Positions 61,274 to 64,000 of a stretch of 64,000 bases of DNA are shown piece after piece. The notes under the pieces were generated by a model. It saw only the letters and a program-made list of their open reading frames with translations, searched no databases and was not told the DNA's origin. This DNA is from Nostoc sp. NMS2. GTDB lineage: Bacteria; Cyanobacteriota; Cyanobacteriia; Cyanobacteriales; Nostocaceae. Numbering within the stretch: position 1 is the first letter of the stretch; every line of letters starts with the position of its first letter. A program made the position numbers and the translations under genes. The stretch spans positions 62,001-126,000 of the forward strand of contig NZ_JABXKH010000061.1 of the NCBI RefSeq assembly GCF_017115105.1, in the 5' to 3' direction.

Positions 61274-62008
61274 ATGAATGAATGGTACAAAGAAGACCTT
61301 GCATTTATTCATGATGACGGTTTTCGTGACTTCGCTCTTAAATCTGCTCCTGGCATCTTAAAAATCCTCGCTGAAAACAAAATACATGATGGATTAGTGG
61401 TTGACTTGGGTTGTGGTAGCGGATTATGGGCAGAAGAACTCACTAAGGCTCATTATCATGTTCTCGGAGTTGATATTTCTGAGTCGATGATTAATATTGC
61501 CCGAACAAGAGTGCCAGATGCCGAATTTCGGATCGATTCACTATTCAAAACAGATATTCCGCCATGTAATGCTGTCACCTCTATTAGTGAATGTATCAGC
61601 TACCTGTTTGATCGAGACAGCGATCGCCATCTTGTTCAGCTTTTCTGGCGCATATATAATGCCTTAACTCCTGGGGGTGTATTCATCTTCGACATTGCCC
61701 AAAAAGGACAAGTTGCACAAGGTACTACAACTAAGGGTTTCACTGAAGGAGAAAGCTGGGTAGTATTAGTTGAAAAATCGGAAGACCGAGAGCAAATAAC
61801 TTTGACACGCCGAATTATCAGCTTCCGTAAGATGGGGGAACACTACAGACGATCTGACGAAGTACACCACGTCCGATTATACGAAGCAACAGCTATTGCA
61901 AGTGAACTCTCTGACGTTGGCTTCCAAGTTGAAACAACTCGTAGTTATGGTCAATACGTTTTGCCGCAGGGTCATGTAGCATTTATTGCACGCAAACCAG
62001 GATCGTAA
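61274..62008 (+). CDS. Class I SAM-dependent methyltransferase
   Basis: 244 residues. SAM-binding motif I is VVDLGCGSG (about 47-55), followed by LGVDISESMINIAR (motif post-I), DAEFRIDSLF and TPGGVFIFDIA. The C-terminal half has a small beta domain and a final HVAFIARKPG strand, typical of small-molecule methyltransferases of the Methyltransf_25/11 type. Substrate not known. It follows the DUF29 gene; ATG 61278 is an alternative start. Confidence 0.8.
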   Translation: MNEWYKEDLAFIHDDGFRDFALKSAPGILKILAENKIHDGLVVDLGCGSGLWAEELTKAHYHVLGVDISESMINIARTRVPDAEFRIDSLFKTDIPPCNAVTSISECISYLFDRDSDRHLVQLFWRIYNALTPGGVFIFDIAQKGQVAQGTTTKGFTEGESWVVLVEKSEDREQITLTRRIISFRKMGEHYRRSDEVHHVRLYEATAIASELSDVGFQVETTRSYGQYVLPQGHVAFIARKPGS

Positions 62009-62158
62009 ATACCTGAATCAAATTCAATATCTAATTTTTTTGTTATGGTGATCCTAAAGGAATTGTTAAATACTTACGAGGTGTCAATGGAGTGACTAAT
62101 CGATTCACTTGTATATTAAAATACAAACACTTGTAAATAATTTATCTATAAAGTGTAT

Positions 62159-62575
62159 CTATTTAGGTTGGGCAATACGCGCTTCAATATCTTCCAATGT
62201 TTGTAACAATAGACTCCTTGCCTGCAATTGCCAACCCCATTTCTGAATTCTGTAAGCTGATACAGTAGCAACTATAGCTGCTAACAAACAGATAGGTTGA
62301 TTTAAAGAAACTCCGAATAACAAACCCAATCCAGCAATTCCCCAAAATGGTAAGGCTACTGTTTGTCTTTGCTCTTCTACAATTTGAGTAACTATATTAG
62401 AAGATTGCTTATTAACTAATAATGCTTCTTTGACTTGTCGCTGTTCGGCTGCTGACACTGTTAAACCTATTTTACGGCGGAGTTTTTCCATTTTGCGGGC
62501 ATCAGTGCTGTACTCAGTTAACTCATCTTCTGCCATTTTCAGGAGTCGTTCTAGTTGTGCCATTGTGTATTGCAT
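62159..62575 (-). CDS. Small membrane protein with coiled-coil N-terminus
   Basis: 138 residues, not recognised. Residues 5-70 form a charged coiled coil (MAQLERLLKMAEDELTEYS...KLRRKIGLTVSAAEQRQVKEALL). Two membrane helices (about 75-92 and 95-112) follow, then a helical tail (LLLQTLEDIEARIAQ). It is convergent with the methyltransferase and divergent from ppsA. Function unknown. Confidence 0.6.
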   Translation of the reverse strand: MQYTMAQLERLLKMAEDELTEYSTDARKMEKLRRKIGLTVSAAEQRQVKEALLVNKQSSNIVTQIVEEQRQTVALPFWGIAGLGLLFGVSLNQPICLLAAIVATVSAYRIQKWGWQLQARSLLLQTLEDIEARIAQPK

Positions 62576-62751
62576 CCGGTATTTTGATAAAGCTATTAAC
62601 CTAAATAATTGTTAACTTTTATTGACTATATGGTTGTATTTCATCGCCAAATTTAAAGTTACACGACAGAATGAAAAATCTAAAATTGAATATGGGGAAA
62701 ATATACTAGCGGTTCGCACTTACAGATTGAGTATAAATTTAAAAGGTAATT

Positions 62752-64000
62752 ATGACTACAGTATCTAAAAGCACTTTATCTCCATCTGCCCAAGAGCGAT
62801 CGCTCATTTTGTGGTTTGATGAAGTTGGGATTGCTGATATCCCCTTAGTTGGTGGTAAAAATGCCTCTCTGGGGGAAATGATTCAACAGCTAACGCCGAA
62901 AGGGATTAACGTTCCGAACGGATTCGCCACCACTGCTTACGCCTATCGTCATTTCATCCAATCAGCCGGGTTAGAAGCAAAGCTACGCAAACTCTTTGCT
63001 GACTTGGATGTTGAGGATGTGAAAAATTTACGCGAACGGGGGAAAAAAGCGCGATCGCTATTAATCCACACCCCATTCCCTGTAGAATTGCGAGAGGCGA
63101 TCGCTACAGCCTACCAAAGTCTTTGTGAAATATACCATACAGAGACAGATGTTGCAGTCCGTTCTAGCGCCACCGCCGAAGACCTTCCCGATGCTAGTTT
63201 TGCTGGACAGCAAGAAACTTACCTCAACGTTGTTGGTGTTGAGGGGGTTTTAGCGGCTTGTCATAAATGCTTTGCTTCCATATTTACCGATCGCGCTATT
63301 TCTTATCGCCACACCAAGGGATTTGACCACTTTAGCATTGCTCTGGCTGTGGGCGTGCAAAAAATGGTGCGTTCTGACTTAGCCACCTCTGGGGTAATGT
63401 TCTCCATTGATACAGAAACCGGTTTTAAGGATGCAGCATTAATTACAGCCGCCTACGGTTTAGGTGAAAATGTTGTTCAGGGGTCTGTAAATCCCGATGA
63501 ATATTATGTTTTTAAACCGACTTTAAAAGCTGGTTTCCGCCCAATTATTGATAAAAAATTGGGCAGTAAAGAACTGAAAATGATTTATGATGACGGTTCT
63601 AAATTTACGAAAAATGTGTCAGTTTCAGCCGGGGAAAGAGGCAAATTCGCCCTGAGTGATGAAGAGATTTTACAACTAGGAAATTGGGCGTGTTTAATTG
63701 AAGATCATTATTCTCAAGTCCACGGTATATTCACTCCAATGGATATCGAGTGGGCAAAAGATGGAATTACTAACCAACTTTTTATTGTGCAAGCGCGTCC
63801 CGAAACCGTCCAGTCGCAGAAGACAGGAAATGTGTTACGGAGTTATCGGTTGCTATTAGGGAATAGGGAATGGGGAATAGGGAATGGGGAAAAAACTTCC
63901 CACTCCCCACTCCCCCTACTTACGGGAAGTGCCATTGGGGAAGCTATTAGTCAAGGGAAAGTACGCCTAATTTTAGATGTTCAGAAACTCGAACAGTTCC
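62752..64000 (+). CDS. ppsA: Phosphoenolpyruvate synthase, N-terminal part (runs off window)
   Basis: 416 codons from ATG 62752, still open at the window end. The N-terminal PPDK-type ATP-grasp domain is evident: VGGKNASLGEM, VPNGFATTAYAY, AVRSSATAEDLPDASFAGQQET, VMFSIDTETGF, AAYGLGENVVQG, and FIVQARPETVQSQ. It converts pyruvate and ATP to PEP. Right after the linker SYRLLL a low-complexity insert (GNREWGIGNGEKTSHSPLPL) is encoded by a dispersed repeat, then the phosphohistidine-domain lead TGSAIGEAISQGKVRLILD resumes in frame. The catalytic His lies beyond the window. Confidence 0.88.
   Translation, partial: MTTVSKSTLSPSAQERSLILWFDEVGIADIPLVGGKNASLGEMIQQLTPKGINVPNGFATTAYAYRHFIQSAGLEAKLRKLFADLDVEDVKNLRERGKKARSLLIHTPFPVELREAIATAYQSLCEIYHTETDVAVRSSATAEDLPDASFAGQQETYLNVVGVEGVLAACHKCFASIFTDRAISYRHTKGFDHFSIALAVGVQKMVRSDLATSGVMFSIDTETGFKDAALITAAYGLGENVVQGSVNPDEYYVFKPTLKAGFRPIIDKKLGSKELKMIYDDGSKFTKNVSVSAGERGKFALSDEEILQLGNWACLIEDHYSQVHGIFTPMDIEWAKDGITNQLFIVQARPETVQSQKTGNVLRSYRLLLGNREWGIGNGEKTSHSPLPLLTGSAIGEAISQGKVRLILDVQKLEQF
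63855..63921. repeat. GGGAATGGGGAATA / CCACTCCCCACTCCCC repeat inside ppsA
   Basis: A purine-rich block (GGGAATAGGGAATGGGGAAT) and a pyrimidine-rich block (TTCCCACTCCCCACTCCCC) form a foldback of the type found between genes at 42050-42075. Its length keeps the ppsA frame open. Confidence 0.8.

Overview
This window looks like chromosomal DNA of a filamentous, probably heterocyst-forming cyanobacterium of the Nostoc/Anabaena group. The evidence is the dense HIP1 octamer (GCGATCGC), moderate GC, a tRNA-Leu(UAA) gene carrying the cyanobacterial group I intron, photosynthesis and thylakoid genes (ndhL, psb34), a COP23-type protein, STAND/WD40 and Ser/Thr kinase signalling proteins, and very many short dispersed repeats (heptamer arrays, GTAGAGACG palindromes, MITE-like elements). 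Species cannot be fixed from the sequence alone.

Layout. 0-7 kb: tail of an unknown gene, a 1412-residue secreted-type nuclease/phytase fusion with RTX repeats, a repeat-rich gap with a nested MITE, and a COP23-domain protein. 7-11.6 kb: a four-gene rightward run with a Trypco1 protein, a trypsin-STAND NTPase and two small secreted proteins. 11.7-19.8 kb: psb34, a DUF1611/enolase-superfamily pair, a Nudix hydrolase, a divergent nucleoside hydrolase/cytosine deaminase pair, a metallophosphoesterase and mtnP. Several of these suggest salvage of amino acids, nucleosides and methylthioadenosine. 20-25.3 kb: an overlapping leftward pair, TIR-AAA and AAA-WD40(x14), flanked by two unrelated arrays of 21-bp repeats. 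It resembles conflict or signalling NTPase modules. 26-33 kb: a lipoprotein, a UPF0104 membrane protein, an unknown protein, trnL(UAA), and the ndhL-DUF3007-trpA cluster. 33-39 kb: a Ser/Thr kinase, an IS1341-type tnpB element and ddl. 39.6-50.6 kb: housekeeping genes (double RCK protein, def, HtrA-type protease, dnaA, a glutamine-synthetase-like enzyme, an aminotransferase, ribD). 50.9-60.6 kb: a HAD-UbiA fusion, a second Ser/Thr kinase, an acidic TerB-like protein, a GH13-CBM20 amylase, and a frameshifted aminoglycoside-adenylyltransferase-like gene abutting an IS4 remnant. 60.8-64 kb: DUF29 protein, methyltransferase, small membrane protein and the 5' part of ppsA, which runs off the window.

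Two themes stand out. First, there are two separate STAND/AAA-type modules of the kind assigned to bacterial conflict systems. One (7.0-10.1 kb) has an apparent EF-hand at the C-terminal end of a protease-NTPase. The other (20.2-25.3 kb) pairs a TIR-AAA with an AAA-WD40 protein whose 14 blades are almost identical. Second, short repeats have repeatedly entered coding sequence without breaking the frame or have supplied gene ends: in the AAA-WD40 gene, in ppsA, at the N-terminus of the HtrA-type gene and at the 3' end of dnaA. These can all be read directly from the sequence. What they do for the cell is inference.
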